From positions 1 through 37,375 of the forward strand of contig WRLU01000018.1 in assembly GCA_009777475.1 (NCBI GenBank): DNA of 37,375 bases. The letters are read 5' to 3'. This document shows, one piece after another, positions 22,985-30,511 of this stretch. Below the pieces are notes generated by a model. It was not told where the DNA came from and did not search any database. It saw only the letters and a program-made list of their open reading frames with translations. Position 1 is the first letter of the stretch, and each line of letters opens with the position of its first letter. The translations under genes and the position numbers were made by a program. This DNA comes from Oscillospiraceae bacterium. Its GTDB lineage: Bacteria; Bacillota; Clostridia; Oscillospirales; UBA929.

Positions 22985-25900
22985 TTGTCAATTGAATTAC
23001 ATTTGGAGTCTTCCGGGGCAGGGTGGCAGGGAATATTTAGTCAGAAAAATCCTTAGTCTCGGAGAAAAGAAGGAACGTGTTTTCTGGATTGTCCCGGAGC
23101 CTTACTCCCATGCAATAGAGCGGCAGCTATGCCAAGCCGCGGGGGCATCGGCCTGTTTATGGGCTGAAGTGCTGTCTTTTGGCAGACTATGTGATAATAT
23201 CCTGACCTCACATGGGGGTTGCTCTCTCCCGACTCTTGACCAAGGCGGTCGCCTTTTGACCCTGCGCCTGGCAATAAACGAAACATCCCAATATTTATCT
23301 TCGTTCTTGAGGAAATTATCAAAGCCGGAGTTTTTGTCACAGGCTCTATATACCATGGAAGAATGTAAATGTCACGGAATTACCCCAGATTTACTTGAAA
23401 AAGCCGGGCAAAACGCCCAAGGGCATGCAAAAGACTGTTTAATTGGGTTTTCCCTAATTTTCAGAGCCTACGACAAGCTTTGCGCCCAGAGTGCGATGGA
23501 CAGCCGCGACAAAATGCTGTTATGTGCTGAAAAGCTGCAAAAAAGCGATTTTTACAGCGGGTGTCACATTTTTGTCAGTTGTTTTTCATCATTTACACCA
23601 CAGGAGCAAGTTGTTTTGAAGCTTTTGGGCAAGCAGTCAAAAAAGATTACATTTTTGTGGGAAGGGAGACGTAACGTCCTTGATTTTCCTGAACTGTTCA
23701 GAACAGCTGCGCTTTTGGAGCAGGATTTGGGCAAGGCAAAACAGGAAATATTTGATATCCCCAAGCCTGAAACAGAAATTGAATTTTGGCGTGCAGGTTG
23801 CTCTGCTGAGGAATGCCGGTTTATCGCCGAACGGATTGTGCAGTTAGTGAAAAATGACGGTTACCGTTTTCGCGATATTTCTGTCTTATGCGCCAATGAG
23901 GAGTGCTTTACACCTCTTATTACTAGTATTTTCCCCCATTACGGCATCCCTGTTTTTTACGATAAGATGGAGCCTCTTTCAAACAAGCCTCTGCCCCGCC
24001 TGATTCGTGCCATTGCCGCCTGTTTACGCCAGGGATTTCGCCAAAACGATGTTATGAGCCTTGTACGAACCGGGCTTACCGGGATCACCCCCGAGCAGGG
24101 GGATATTTTAGAGGAATATCTTCGCCGCTGGAACCCATACGGAGGTCGCTTCACTGCGGTGGACTGGTCAAGGCCATTGCATGGCTGGCAACCTTGCGAG
24201 GAAGACAACACTCTTTTGCAGGGCCTGAACCAAACTCGGAAATTTATTGTCGCCGGTGTACAGGCTGCACATGGCGGCAAGGCCGGTACCGATTGCGCCA
24301 AAAGGCTTTATAAGTCACTTGAGATGCTGGGGACTGTACACGCCATAGAAGATCGTGGACGAAGGCTTTTGGAATTAAATGACCTTCAAGCTGCCTCACA
24401 AACGGTTCAAATGTGGGATATTTTCTGCGACTCGTTAGAGCAATGCGCCGGAATTTTAGGCGATGCGCCAATCAATACAGAAGCCTTTTGCGATTTACTT
24501 TTGGTTATTTTAAACGCTGGAGAAGTAGGGACAATCCCCCCCTCTCTTGACAGGGTGCATATAGGTGACATACGCCGTTTCGCCCGCCTCCCATCAAGAG
24601 CCGTTTTTATTGCAGGAGCGGGTATAGATCAGCTTCCTATAGCCTCAGCCTCCAAAAGCCTTCTCGGTATTGAGGAGCGGTCTGCGCTGGAATCCCTTGA
24701 CGAATGCCGTTGCTTGCCGCCAGATAGTGCAGACTTGCTCGACAGGGAGATGTACGCGATATATACAGCTGCCAATCTGCCAAAGGAACGGTTGATTTTA
24801 TCTTACGCCGCCTCGGGTCAGGATGATGCTCCCTGTGATTTTTCACGGTTTATTTCCCAACCCTTGCCGAAACCGCAGCCTATACTCCATAACGAGTATA
24901 CTGCTGAAAGTAATATGAATAAAATCAATGGTCAAAACTGTAAAGGTAGCGGGAAATTATTCGGACCGGTGCTGCGCCTTTCTGCTTCTAAGCTGGAAAC
25001 ATGGGCAAGCTGCCCCTTCAAGTTTTTCTGCCGCCATGCTATGCGGCTTAAGGAACGCCCAGCATACGGAATTTTGCCTCTTGACATAGGCACCGCACTT
25101 CACGGCATATTAGAAAATACTGTACGTGAAATTGTGAACAGAGGCGGTACAAGCAAGGTTTCGTGCCAGGAAATCCAGGATTATGCTTTGGCGCAAGCCG
25201 AAACCTGCATTAGCATTGGCTTTGCACAGGGTGAGACTATTCGTCTTCAGAAGCAAGCCGGACGGCTTTGCCGTGGCGCAGTGAGAATGGCGGCTGATAT
25301 ATGGCAGGAGCTTGCGGTCAGTGATTTTGTCCCGATAGCCTTCGAGGCACCCCTCCCCTATGTTAAGCGGGAAATTCCCGGAGCCCCTCCCGGAGGTCCG
25401 GCTGAATACGGAATATCAGGCAAGGCCGATCGCCTTGATGCCTACCAAAAAAACGGACAAACATATTTTAGAGTTATAGATTATAAAAGCGGCAAAAAGA
25501 AGCTAAGTCTTTCTGATATGTATTACGGCAAGAGTTTGCAGTTGCCCCTTTATCTCTTTTCCTTCTGCCAAAATCCTCCGCAAAGCACAGGTATAGAAAA
25601 GGCAGAGCCTGCCGGGGTTTTATACGTTCCGGTACGCATTCCGACACTGAGTACCGATACACCATTATCTCCCGAGACAGCACTTGTGAGCGAACGAAAG
25701 GAATTAGCACGCAACGGTCTTTTACTCAATGATGCGGATATTGTTTCTGCAATGGATCGTCAGCCCGACCCAAAAATGAAGTTTTTATCTATTCAAATGA
25801 CAAAAGAGGGCAGACCCAAGAAAAACAGCCTGGTCGCCACTTCTGAACAATTATTGCTTTTAGAGAAGCATATTCACAGTAAAATGGAAGCCTTGGCGCA

Positions 25901-26090
25901 TTCAGCTGCAATGGGAGAATTCCCTGCAAGACCCTTGCGCAAAAGAGATGAATTAGAGTGCGATTTTTGTTCTTATCGTGCCGCATGTCACTTTGACCCA
26001 TCAGAAGATGAGACTGTTTCAATGAAATCATTTGGCTCCCCAGATAAGTTTTTTCCGGCATTAGGCAAGGCAGATATGGGGCTAAAGTGA
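22935..26090 (+). CDS. addB: AddB subunit of the AddAB helicase-nuclease
   Basis: Encodes up to 1051 residues. The C-terminal RecB-type nuclease domain has VIDYKSGKKKLS and ...YYGKSLQLPLYLFSF. Four cysteines of the AddB 4Fe-4S cluster are visible: one in SCPFKFFCRH and three in CDFCSYRAAC (C-x2-C-x5-C). The N-terminus follows AddB (VFWIVPEPYSHAIERQLC), but at the Walker A position it reads SLPGQGGREY, without the GxGK(T/S) lysine. AddAB resects broken ends for recombination. addA, usually next door, is absent, and the next gene is argS on the other strand. The start is uncertain: ATG 22935, 22938 or 22950, none with a clear ribosome site. Confidence 0.9.
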   Translation: MMLIIMELIAINCTESNCQLNYIWSLPGQGGREYLVRKILSLGEKKERVFWIVPEPYSHAIERQLCQAAGASACLWAEVLSFGRLCDNILTSHGGCSLPTLDQGGRLLTLRLAINETSQYLSSFLRKLSKPEFLSQALYTMEECKCHGITPDLLEKAGQNAQGHAKDCLIGFSLIFRAYDKLCAQSAMDSRDKMLLCAEKLQKSDFYSGCHIFVSCFSSFTPQEQVVLKLLGKQSKKITFLWEGRRNVLDFPELFRTAALLEQDLGKAKQEIFDIPKPETEIEFWRAGCSAEECRFIAERIVQLVKNDGYRFRDISVLCANEECFTPLITSIFPHYGIPVFYDKMEPLSNKPLPRLIRAIAACLRQGFRQNDVMSLVRTGLTGITPEQGDILEEYLRRWNPYGGRFTAVDWSRPLHGWQPCEEDNTLLQGLNQTRKFIVAGVQAAHGGKAGTDCAKRLYKSLEMLGTVHAIEDRGRRLLELNDLQAASQTVQMWDIFCDSLEQCAGILGDAPINTEAFCDLLLVILNAGEVGTIPPSLDRVHIGDIRRFARLPSRAVFIAGAGIDQLPIASASKSLLGIEERSALESLDECRCLPPDSADLLDREMYAIYTAANLPKERLILSYAASGQDDAPCDFSRFISQPLPKPQPILHNEYTAESNMNKINGQNCKGSGKLFGPVLRLSASKLETWASCPFKFFCRHAMRLKERPAYGILPLDIGTALHGILENTVREIVNRGGTSKVSCQEIQDYALAQAETCISIGFAQGETIRLQKQAGRLCRGAVRMAADIWQELAVSDFVPIAFEAPLPYVKREIPGAPPGGPAEYGISGKADRLDAYQKNGQTYFRVIDYKSGKKKLSLSDMYYGKSLQLPLYLFSFCQNPPQSTGIEKAEPAGVLYVPVRIPTLSTDTPLSPETALVSERKELARNGLLLNDADIVSAMDRQPDPKMKFLSIQMTKEGRPKKNSLVATSEQLLLLEKHIHSKMEALAHSAAMGEFPARPLRKRDELECDFCSYRAACHFDPSEDETVSMKSFGSPDKFFPALGKADMGLK

Positions 26091-26102
26091 CGCATAGCCA
26101 GA

Positions 26103-27857
26103 CTACATACTCCTCGGCACCTCAATGCCAATAATCCCGAGTAGCAGCTCTAACGCCTTCCTTGTTAGGTCTAACAAGCCTAGCCAGGAGGAGCGTATGC
26201 TAGAATCTGGGCAGGAAATAATTTTATTTTCAAAATAAAATCGGTTAAGCTCCCCGGCAATCGAAAACATTGCCTCACAGATTATGTTGGGGGCTTTTTC
26301 ATTCAGCGCACGGCTTAAAGTGTCGGGCAGGGTCAGGAGGGCCAAACCTAAGGCTCGTTCTGTTTGTGATTGGGGAGCAAGTATTTCCCCAGGGATAAAC
26401 CCGGAAGCCTCGGCTTTTTTCAAAACAGAACGTATTCTTACGGTGGTATATTGCAGATATGGCCCAGTCCTCCCATCAGTTGCTAAAAATCTTTCTATGT
26501 CAAAAATGTAATCCTTGCTTCTGTGGTTAATCATATCCCCTACTTTGAGGGCGGCTACACCGATTTGACGTGCGGCGTCCGCCATCTCCTGTTCAGACAT
26601 CTCAACAGAGGATAACTCCACCTTGGCCCGCGCGCTCGCGGTTACCGAGGCAATAAGCTCGGACAATCGCATTACACCGCCGTCACGGGTTTTATATGGC
26701 TTGCCGTCCTTACCATTCATGGTTCCGAAGCCGTAATGGGTACACTGGCTTTGAGTGAAAAGCCCCGCCAAACAGGCTGCCCTGAACACCTGCTTGAAGT
26801 GTAAAGTCTGACGGTTGTCAACAATATACCAGCATTCATCAGGATTCCAGTCTGACCTACGTTGCAACAGAGAGGCCAAATCTGTGATGGCGTAGTTGTC
26901 TCCGCCATCCGACTTGACTACAATCATGGGAGGCATAGGCTCTCTATCCTCAGCAAGAGCGACCTCAACCACCTTGGCACCGTCCGAATCGGCAAGCAGC
27001 CCTTTCTCGTCAAGAAGACCTAAAACCTTTGGGACATACTTCCCTGCATCGCTTTCCCCAAGCCACTTGTCAAACGAAACACCCAACCGACTATAATCTC
27101 TTTTTAGGCTTGATATTGAAATCTCTCTTATATGTTCCCACAGTTTTCGGTATCCCGGGAGACCATCCTGCAGTTCAACGGTAGCGCGTGATGCCCGTGC
27201 GGCAAATTCCGAATAGGTTTTGGCGCGTGACGCTGCCGCCGGGTATATTTCAGACAGCTCCTCCTCTGTTATGGGGGGCTCTTTTGGATACTCTCCGTTA
27301 TATTCAGCATTAAAATACGGCAAATTGGGTTGCCGGAGTTCTACCTCGGAAATCACAAGACCCATTTGAAGACCCCAGTCTCCCAAATGCACATCGCTTA
27401 TAACATTATAACCCAAAAAACGTGCCAAATTGCACAGTGACTGGCCGATAATAGCCGAACGCAAATGCCCAACGTGCAAAGGCTTTGCCACATTGGGGCC
27501 ACCATAGTCAACTACAACTGTTTTGACCTCTGCTTTGCGTATCCCCAGCCGGGAGTCTCCGGACATGGTATTAAGCAATCCGGCAAGATATTTGTCGGAC
27601 AAAGTGATGTTGATAAACCCTGGCGGTGCCGTTTCTATTTTGGAAAACCGGTCATCATTTTCCAGGCATGAGGTAATTTCTTCGGCAATTATAATAGGTT
27701 TTTTTTTCGCCTGCTTTGCCGCCGCCAAGGCCCCATTACACTGATACTGGCACAGATCAGGTCGGGCGGACTCGGCAACACCGCCTAACCTTGCCTCATA
27801 TCCGCATTGAGAAAAAGCGGATGATACAATTTGTGTCAAAGCTTCCTTTATATTCAT
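26103..27857 (-). CDS. argS: Arginyl-tRNA synthetase
   Basis: Encodes 584 residues. ATG 27857 (MNIKEALTQIV) is used; AGAGG lies upstream, and longer starts are rejected. Class I features: the N-terminal tRNA D-loop domain, the HIGH signature in KPLHVGHLRSAIIG, the GDWGLQMG motif, KPYKTRDGGVMRLSEL in place of a classical KMSKS, and a C-terminal anticodon-binding helical domain (GPYLQYTTVRIRSVLKKA). It charges tRNA-Arg. It converges with addB (12-bp gap) and is transcribed from its own promoter. No T-box leader is visible. Confidence 0.97.
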   Translation of the reverse strand: MNIKEALTQIVSSAFSQCGYEARLGGVAESARPDLCQYQCNGALAAAKQAKKKPIIIAEEITSCLENDDRFSKIETAPPGFINITLSDKYLAGLLNTMSGDSRLGIRKAEVKTVVVDYGGPNVAKPLHVGHLRSAIIGQSLCNLARFLGYNVISDVHLGDWGLQMGLVISEVELRQPNLPYFNAEYNGEYPKEPPITEEELSEIYPAAASRAKTYSEFAARASRATVELQDGLPGYRKLWEHIREISISSLKRDYSRLGVSFDKWLGESDAGKYVPKVLGLLDEKGLLADSDGAKVVEVALAEDREPMPPMIVVKSDGGDNYAITDLASLLQRRSDWNPDECWYIVDNRQTLHFKQVFRAACLAGLFTQSQCTHYGFGTMNGKDGKPYKTRDGGVMRLSELIASVTASARAKVELSSVEMSEQEMADAARQIGVAALKVGDMINHRSKDYIFDIERFLATDGRTGPYLQYTTVRIRSVLKKAEASGFIPGEILAPQSQTERALGLALLTLPDTLSRALNEKAPNIICEAMFSIAGELNRFYFENKIISCPDSSIRSSWLGLLDLTRKALELLLGIIGIEVPRSM

Positions 27858-27898
27858 AATATATTGATTCCTCTCATTTAATGTGCTTGGCAAGGTAT

Positions 27899-27927
27899 AG
27901 GTTACAACAAACAGGCGTATATGTCAA
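27899..27927 (-). promoter_or_regulatory. Predicted argS promoter
   Basis: Minus strand: TTGACA (complement of 27922-27927), 17 bp, then TAACCT (complement of 27899-27904). The -35 is perfect and the -10 weak. Confidence 0.45.
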
Positions 27928-28003
27928 GAATTCCGTTAATAAGGCCACGTGAAGGTATCTGTGCTTCGTTCCAGCATTTTTATCACCCTGGCCTTTATAT
28001 CAT

Positions 28004-28029
28004 AAAAAGCCCGCCGAAGCGGGCTTTTT
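28004..28029. terminator. Orphan bidirectional terminator between argS and the toxin-antitoxin pair
   Basis: An 11-bp perfect stem, AAAAAGCCCGC with GCGGGCTTTTT, has loop CGAA and T tracts in both directions. No gene ends here: argS leaves leftward and the antitoxin gene starts rightward. Its core is the same as that of the hairpin at 28763-28812. Confidence 0.8.
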
Positions 28030-28082
28030 GGTTGGTGAATTCACGGCCTTTTTACCTACGAAAAACTCAAATCAACAGATGA

Positions 28083-28111
28083 TTGACAGTACATAGGTAA
28101 TATGCTAAAAT
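28083..28111 (+). promoter_or_regulatory. Toxin-antitoxin promoter
   Basis: TTGACA at 28083-28088, 17 bp, and TAAAAT at 28106-28111 preceded by TGC. The ATG at 28110 lies within this -10 box and so cannot be the start codon. Confidence 0.75.
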
Positions 28112-28136
28112 GGTTGCATCAAGGAGGTGCTTTCTC

Positions 28137-28358
28137 TTGTCAGCACGCGAATATATTAGGACTCAGATTGACACTTTACCAGACGTAACCTTAGAGAGAG
28201 TTGCGGAATTTATCGCTTTTCAAAAGTTCAGCTCGGGTTATGACAATGAAACTGATTATTTAACATCAATCCCTGGAATGGCGGAAAAAATCGAAGCCGC
28301 TTCAAGAGAACCGCACTCAGGCGGCGTGCCTGTGTCGGGGTTGTGGCCTGATGTATAA
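28137..28358 (+). CDS. Type II antitoxin of a YoeB/Txe-like module
   Basis: Encodes 73 residues from TTG 28137, eight bases after AAGGAGGT. A longer frame from ATG 28110 is excluded because that ATG is inside the -10 box. The sequence IDTLPDVTLERVAEFIAFQKF, then SIPGMAEKIE and ending VPVSGLWPDV, is the layout of clostridial antitoxins paired with Txe/YoeB toxins: an N-terminal helical dimer/DNA part and a disordered toxin-binding tail. It overlaps the toxin gene by 8 bp. As usual for such modules it probably represses its own promoter. Confidence 0.8.
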   Translation: MSAREYIRTQIDTLPDVTLERVAEFIAFQKFSSGYDNETDYLTSIPGMAEKIEAASREPHSGGVPVSGLWPDV

Positions 28359-28653
28359 AATACTGAACTCACGCCAAGCAAGAAAGGATGCTGTGAACAT
28401 CGAACGCAGCGGATTAAGGCCACAGGTCGAAAAAATTTTCGCTACGGTTGAACAAAGCCCTTTTGAAGAATCGCAATCGTTCGAGGAACTCAAGGGTCGG
28501 TTAAGCGGAAAGTACTCAAGACGAATCAACAAGGTGCATCGTTTCGTATATGAGATTTTACCTAATACAGATAACAGCTTGGACAACAATGGAATTCCAT
28601 ACGAAGGGATTGTTTGGGTTTTAAGTATGTGGACACATTACGAGCGAATATAA
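28351..28653 (+). CDS. YoeB/Txe family mRNA interferase toxin
   Basis: Encodes 100 residues from ATG 28351 inside the antitoxin stop region. RelE fold: AFTx-type start replaced by YKILNSRQARKDAVNIERSG, then FEELKGRLSGKYSRRINKVHRFVYEI with the basic RRINKxHR signature, and a final strand VLSMWTHYE. YoeB-type toxins cleave mRNA in the ribosomal A site. Compared with E. coli YoeB there is a loop insertion of about 15 residues (LPNTDNSLDNNGIPYEG), common in clostridial relatives. The gene looks intact. Confidence 0.88.
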   Translation: MYKILNSRQARKDAVNIERSGLRPQVEKIFATVEQSPFEESQSFEELKGRLSGKYSRRINKVHRFVYEILPNTDNSLDNNGIPYEGIVWVLSMWTHYERI

Positions 28654-28683
28654 AACATTTGGAAGTCCTTCGGGACTCGTTGC

Positions 28684-28737
28684 CTTTTTCTCTTTTGCAT
28701 CGGCGAATACTCTCTCGATGGTTTCTCTTCGTCTGGT
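28684..28737 (-). pseudogene. IS1182-type transposase fragment
   Basis: The minus strand encodes TRRRETIERVFADAKEKK, nearly identical to the KRKETIERVFADAKEKH stretch of the transposase remnant at 34.26 kb. It has no start or stop context and is an 18-codon relic. It lies between the toxin gene and the long hairpin at 28763. Confidence 0.75.
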
Positions 28738-28762
28738 GCAGGGAGCGCAAGCCGATCAAATG

Positions 28763-28812
28763 CCCCACCATCACAAAAAGCCCGCTAAAGCGGGCTTTTT
28801 GTGATGGTGGGG
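28763..28812. terminator. 24-bp perfect hairpin between the toxin and a convergent secreted-protein gene
   Basis: 28763-28786 is the perfect reverse complement of 28789-28812, with a 2-nt spacer; the core is AAAAAGCCCGCT/AGCGGGCTTTTT. The outer part plus its flank (CAAAAAACTCCCCACCAT on the minus strand, 28804-28821) recurs at the left end of the IS at 33.77 kb. This suggests an IS-derived sequence that now serves both convergent genes as terminator. Confidence 0.8.
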
Positions 28813-28826
28813 AGTTTTTTGTTAAC

Positions 28827-30131
28827 TTATTTAACTTTAAACTTCATTATTTTACCTGAACCGTGTATTCCCTTTGACCCCTGCATTGCCCTCGGACGGA
28901 TAAGCAATGTCCTGCCCGCCTGCCTGGGAATACCGTTTGCGGGTATGTTGTACCATGAGCCATCGGCTGTTTTTCCGTTACTGCTGTAGGCGTATTCAAC
29001 ATATTCGGTATTTTCATATTCCGCAAAGGCTTTCTTTTGTGAAGACAACCTCAGCCTGTCGCCATCCGAGAAGAGTGCGGGCTTTTTGACTTTACGCGGC
29101 ATTGCACTTGGGAGGTTTATTTCATACCCGCCCCATATGTCAAACACAGCTAGGTCTTTTGTGAAAACATTCTTGTGCATGAGCTTGTCAAACTTCTCGG
29201 GGGTTCCCTTCCAGAGCTTTGGTGGTTTTTCACACTTATCAATGTTTCTCCAGCTGATAGCAGAATATTCTGTTACAACAAAGCCTTGGGGAAGGGTGAT
29301 TTTCTGGGTTGTAAGATTGATCTGCCCATCCGAATCGCCGAGGGGAACGATAATGTCCTCGTTAGGGCCGGGGTCAGGCTCATCTGAGAATGCGGGCAGA
29401 CTTGCTCCCTGCACAGGATCAAGGATAATGGTAAACCAATCGCTGTTAGGAATGTTTTTACCGTTTTCTATCTTTGCCATTGAACGCAGGGTAACTGCGG
29501 CTTTAAGTCTCGAAGGCTCAAGCCCCTCGGGTGTTAAAATTCGTATGGCGGATGACCCATCGGCGGCATAACGGTATAGGTAGTTTTCCTTAGGTACCTC
29601 GCCGTTTGCGGTAACAAACTGCCATTTTCCGTCTTTTAAAACAGCCTTTAATTTTTCAATATTTTTTTTAGGACGGGGCTCAATTATGGGATAATGAATG
29701 GTTTTTGCAGTAGTGAATACACTGCCAATACGCAGACTTAGGTTCATGCCTTTTTTTTCTTTGAAAAATCTGTCCATCTCAACCCATCTGCTGCCAAGAG
29801 TTTCGGAAATATAACTCCCATAGCTACTGAACCCAGCTTTTATGTCATTCCACTTGCTGCCGCCATCTGTGCTGTACTCTCTGATGCTAGGAGAGCTTGA
29901 AAAAGACTCCCGCGGATACGTTGCCCAATGAATCTCTTCGGTTAAGAGATCAATGTGGGCATAGCTGTCGTTTTTTGCCTTCACCGAAACATCAAAGCTT
30001 TCGGCTTCTCCGTTGTCTTGAACCCCAGAGCGAGGCTCAGCGGGGCCATCTGCCATCACACCCATCATGGGCAGCATACACAGCACCATTATCAGAGCGA
30101 GGGCCAGCGATACGATTTTCTTCATTCTCAT
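28827..30131 (-). CDS. Secreted protein of unknown function, 434 aa
   Basis: ATG 30131 is used because AAAGGAG lies ten bases upstream; the longer in-frame start at 30179 is not supported. The signal peptide is MRMKKIVSLALALIMVLCML..GVMADG, cleaved near residue 28. Mature regions: a beta-rich module (HIDLLTEEIHWATYP, then YSTDGGSKWND), a middle domain of about 100 residues (YRYAADGSSAIRILTPEGLE), a second copy of the module (INLTTQKITLPQGFVVTEYS), and a Lys/Arg-rich tail. The module recurs in the divergent neighbour. There is no anchor motif. Function is unknown, and I recognise no catalytic signature. Confidence 0.8.
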   Translation of the reverse strand: MRMKKIVSLALALIMVLCMLPMMGVMADGPAEPRSGVQDNGEAESFDVSVKAKNDSYAHIDLLTEEIHWATYPRESFSSSPSIREYSTDGGSKWNDIKAGFSSYGSYISETLGSRWVEMDRFFKEKKGMNLSLRIGSVFTTAKTIHYPIIEPRPKKNIEKLKAVLKDGKWQFVTANGEVPKENYLYRYAADGSSAIRILTPEGLEPSRLKAAVTLRSMAKIENGKNIPNSDWFTIILDPVQGASLPAFSDEPDPGPNEDIIVPLGDSDGQINLTTQKITLPQGFVVTEYSAISWRNIDKCEKPPKLWKGTPEKFDKLMHKNVFTKDLAVFDIWGGYEINLPSAMPRKVKKPALFSDGDRLRLSSQKKAFAEYENTEYVEYAYSSNGKTADGSWYNIPANGIPRQAGRTLLIRPRAMQGSKGIHGSGKIMKFKVK

Positions 30132-30190
30132 TTTCAAACAACTCCTTTTCATTTTTTTGTTAATCATCCACTCCCGCAACCTTGTATTAT

Positions 30191-30219
30191 ATTGTATTTG
30201 TAGTATTTGTATTTGTCAA
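30191..30219 (-). promoter_or_regulatory. Promoter of the 434-residue secreted protein gene
   Basis: Minus strand: TTGACA (complement of 30214-30219), 17 bp, TACAAT (complement of 30191-30196). The spacer consists of repeated TACAAATAC-like units. Confidence 0.65.
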
Positions 30220-30388
30220 GCCCGGAAACCGCAATATGTGCGGAAAAAACGAGGATGCTGTCGTAAGACGTAGCATATTGGCATTATGCATAATAGGCGT
30301 GTGGTTATTTTAGCCCCATTTAGGAATGGGACTCTTTATAAATTATTTAGTTTTCACAAAAATTCATAAAACTTTTATAAAATCGCTA

Positions 30389-30417
30389 TTGCTTTCATCT
30401 GTTTGTTACGATATAAT
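30389..30417 (+). promoter_or_regulatory. Promoter of the beta-helix protein gene
   Basis: TTGCTT at 30389-30394, 17 bp, TATAAT at 30412-30417. The leader (from about 30424) has an AGGGAGT/GACTCCT-like pairing. The 170 bp between the two divergent promoters holds only a short CCCATT/AATGGG hairpin and A/T-rich DNA. Confidence 0.65.
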
Positions 30418-30511
30418 GTTAGAGGGAGTTTGTGTGCTTAGCTTCAGGGGACGACTCCTTGTGCGAATTAAGGCGTGAACGGATAATCAAATTAGAAAGA
30501 AGGTTTTAGGT

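Noticed and set aside
27858..28060. T-box riboswitch for argS
   Set aside because: No T-box core sequence is found on the minus strand, and the hairpin at 28004 lies upstream of the predicted argS promoter.
28316..28589. Minus-strand 90-codon frame across the toxin gene
   Set aside because: It is antisense to two well-supported overlapping toxin-antitoxin genes and lacks start signals.
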